From: Affinundibacterium nitidum
Lineage (GTDB): Bacteria > Pseudomonadota > Gammaproteobacteria > Burkholderiales > Burkholderiaceae_D
Reading direction: 5' to 3'
Length of the DNA stretch: 64,000 bases
Assembly: GCF_014284155.1 (NCBI RefSeq)
Contig: NZ_JACOFZ010000003.1
Coordinates: 62,001-126,000, forward strand
Of this stretch, positions 62,477-64,000 are shown in pieces (position 1 is the stretch's first letter; the number at the start of each line of letters is the position of its first letter). The translations under genes and the position numbers were made by a program. The notes under the pieces were generated by a model. It saw nothing but the letters and a program-made list of their open reading frames with translations. It did not search any database and was not told the DNA's origin.

Positions 62477-64000
62477 ATGACAATCGTATTATCGACACTG
62501 AACGCACGTTTCTCCCACGCATCACTTGGCCTACGTTATCTCTACGCCAATATGGGGGAATTGCAATCACAAACACATATACAAGAGTTTGTCATTGGTG
62601 CTCGCACAACTGATCTTGTAGAACGCTTATTACAGTGGCAAAAAGATGGTGAAAAACTGATCATTGGTTTCGGCGTGTATATTTGGAATGTTGAAGAAAC
62701 GACTAAGTTAGTCGCCCAACTCAAACGCGTTGCGCCTGAAATTATCATCGTGCTTGGTGGTCCCGAAGTTTCCTATGAAACGCAAGAACAAAGCATCGTC
62801 GGTTTGGCGGATTACGTCATCACCGGTTGGGGTGATATCAGCTTCGCGGATCTATGCCAACAAATCATTCATGGCCCAAAGCCAATTATGAAAATCCATG
62901 CGGGCGTACAAGCGACATTAGATCAACTTCAATTACCATACAGCTACTATAGTGATGCCGATATTCAGAATCGAACTCTGTACGTTGAGGCCTCACGCGG
63001 CTGCCCGTTTAAATGTGAATTTTGCCTGTCTGCGCTTGATAAGACGGCGTGGCCCTTTGATATCGATCGCTTTCTGCAAGAAATGGAAATTCTCTACACT
63101 CGTGGAGCGCGCTTGTTCAAATTTGTCGATCGCACCTTCAATTTGAACATCAAAACAAGTTTGAAGATTATGCAGTTTTTCCTCGATAAATTAGCTGCAC
63201 ATCCTGACGATCCCGTGTTTGCGCATTTCGAGGTTGTGCCTGACCATCTTCCCGAAGCTCTAAAAGAAGGCATTCGCGCCTTCCCTGACGGCAGCTTGCA
63301 GTTCGAAATAGGCATCCAGAGCTTCAACCCAGTTGTGCAGGAGCGCATTAGCCGCAAACAGAATAATCAAAAAGCCGCAGACAATATTCGTTGGCTGGTC
63401 GAACATTCCAACGCGCATTTGCACGTAGATCTTATCGCAGGCTTACCTGGTGAAACTATCGAAAGTTTCGCAGCTGGTTTTAATCAGCTATATGCCCTCG
63501 GTCCACATGAAATTCAATTTGGTATTCTCAAACGACTACGCGGCACACCGATCATTCGTCATACAGATGAATATGGCATGCGTTACGATCCCTATCCGCC
63601 GTACACAATTTTGGCAAACAAAGAGATCAACTTTACTCAAATGCAGCGCTTAGTGCGCTTTGCACGTTTTTGGGACTTGATCGCGAACTCAGGCCGCTTC
63701 ACAAACAGCCTAAAAGTGATCGTTGGTGATCAGCCGTTTGAAAACTTCATGGCATTGTCAGATTGGATCTTCGAACAGTCCGGCGTCACCCATAAGATCG
63801 CATTAGATCGACTGGCGAATTTGGTCACGCGTTGGTTAGTTGAAGTACGCGGCATGGATAAGTCTAGTGTCTTGATCATGCTTGGCAAAGATTACGCTGG
63901 CGACGCCAAGCATATCCAGAGTCCGGAACTCATGAAAAACGAACAAAAACTTGCGAATAAAACTCCAAAATCCACTGGTGCTGCAACCACAAAAGCACAA
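62477..64000 (+). CDS. B12-binding radical SAM protein (DUF4080-like), C-terminus beyond window
   Basis: From ATG 62477 an open frame runs to the window end (508 codons). Residues about 1-150 form a cobalamin-binding-like Rossmann domain (MTIVLSTLNARFSHASLGLRYL..., LIIGFGVYIWN, IIIVLGGPEVSYE). The radical SAM CxxxCxxC motif is in EASRGCPFKCEFCLSALDK (about 174-184), followed by the TIM-barrel strands (FKFVDRTFNLN, LQFEIGIQSFNP, DLIAGLPGETIESF). The C-terminal part (from about 380) resembles DUF4080. Such enzymes use 5'-deoxyadenosyl radical chemistry for methylation or other modification; the substrate is unknown. The last residues read KTPKSTGAATTKAQ, a Lys/Thr-rich tail. Confidence 0.85.
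   Translation, partial: MTIVLSTLNARFSHASLGLRYLYANMGELQSQTHIQEFVIGARTTDLVERLLQWQKDGEKLIIGFGVYIWNVEETTKLVAQLKRVAPEIIIVLGGPEVSYETQEQSIVGLADYVITGWGDISFADLCQQIIHGPKPIMKIHAGVQATLDQLQLPYSYYSDADIQNRTLYVEASRGCPFKCEFCLSALDKTAWPFDIDRFLQEMEILYTRGARLFKFVDRTFNLNIKTSLKIMQFFLDKLAAHPDDPVFAHFEVVPDHLPEALKEGIRAFPDGSLQFEIGIQSFNPVVQERISRKQNNQKAADNIRWLVEHSNAHLHVDLIAGLPGETIESFAAGFNQLYALGPHEIQFGILKRLRGTPIIRHTDEYGMRYDPYPPYTILANKEINFTQMQRLVRFARFWDLIANSGRFTNSLKVIVGDQPFENFMALSDWIFEQSGVTHKIALDRLANLVTRWLVEVRGMDKSSVLIMLGKDYAGDAKHIQSPELMKNEQKLANKTPKSTGAATTKAQ

Noticed and set aside
62194-62613. 139-codon plus-strand frame before the radical SAM gene
   Set aside because: It runs out of frame into the well supported radical SAM gene, and its composition (Arg/Ser/Thr-rich) is not protein-like.
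1-64000. tRNA or rRNA genes
   Set aside because: I looked for T-arm motifs such as GGTTCGAATC and for rRNA-like blocks in the intergenic gaps and found none. A covariance search would be needed to be certain.

Overview
This window looks like a chromosomal segment of a betaproteobacterium, most likely Burkholderiales of the Oxalobacteraceae/Undibacterium type. This is an inference from gene content: a Burkholderiales-style porin signal peptide at the left edge, the betaproteobacterial form of Coq7, a DUF1800/DUF1501 pair, two large TonB-dependent receptors, type IV prepilins, and several multidomain c-di-GMP and two-component proteins. Base composition is moderate and fairly even. No rRNA, tRNA, prophage or CRISPR array was seen.

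Layout. 1-8 kb: porin start, coq7, and a UvrD-type helicase separated from an upstream exonuclease gene by a complete-looking IS605-type element (divergent tnpA and tnpB, with terminal hairpins and a probable omega-RNA end). A parS-like 16-mer and three membrane or anchored proteins of unknown role follow. 8-19 kb: the DUF1800/DUF1501 export pair; a DEAD-box RNA helicase with two copies of the DbpA RNA-binding domain; then a TonB-dependent receptor and a lipoprotein 5'-nucleotidase preceded by an 11-bp-periodic array that matches the Pho box. 19-33 kb: a parvulin lipoprotein, a chemoreceptor, two tandem prepilins, a cupin/JmjC-like protein, a TPR membrane protein, a second TonB-dependent receptor, a thioredoxin-fold protein, and a GspE-type ATPase with an extra GAF domain. 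33-37 kb: a cold-shock gene with a long leader and a roughly 400-nt downstream non-coding stretch holding four AGATA-loop motifs, a secreted amidohydrolase, a Sel1-like protein and a small secreted zinc protease.

37.5-51.1 kb is the most unusual part. Ten genes lie on the minus strand in one direction: tldD, tldE, tldD, tldE, DUF4159, MoxR ATPase, DUF58, BatA-like, DUF4175-like, and a membrane protein with a central globular domain. The TldD copies have twin-arginine signals and intact HExxxH motifs, while their TldE partners have no signal. Each tldE is followed by a perfect 11-bp stem-loop. The layout suggests a duplicated, exported TldD/E protease linked to a MoxR-type chaperone and membrane complex.

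51.3-64 kb: a PAS-GGDEF-EAL protein, an adenosine-kinase-like PfkB enzyme, a hybrid histidine kinase with a duplicated PAS module, and a REC-GGDEF diguanylate cyclase that overlaps it by 4 bases. These are followed by a small secreted protein made of two copies of one motif and a B12-binding radical SAM protein cut by the window end. Start codons were re-chosen where a ribosome-binding site or signal peptide made a downstream start more likely; the reason is given in each entry.
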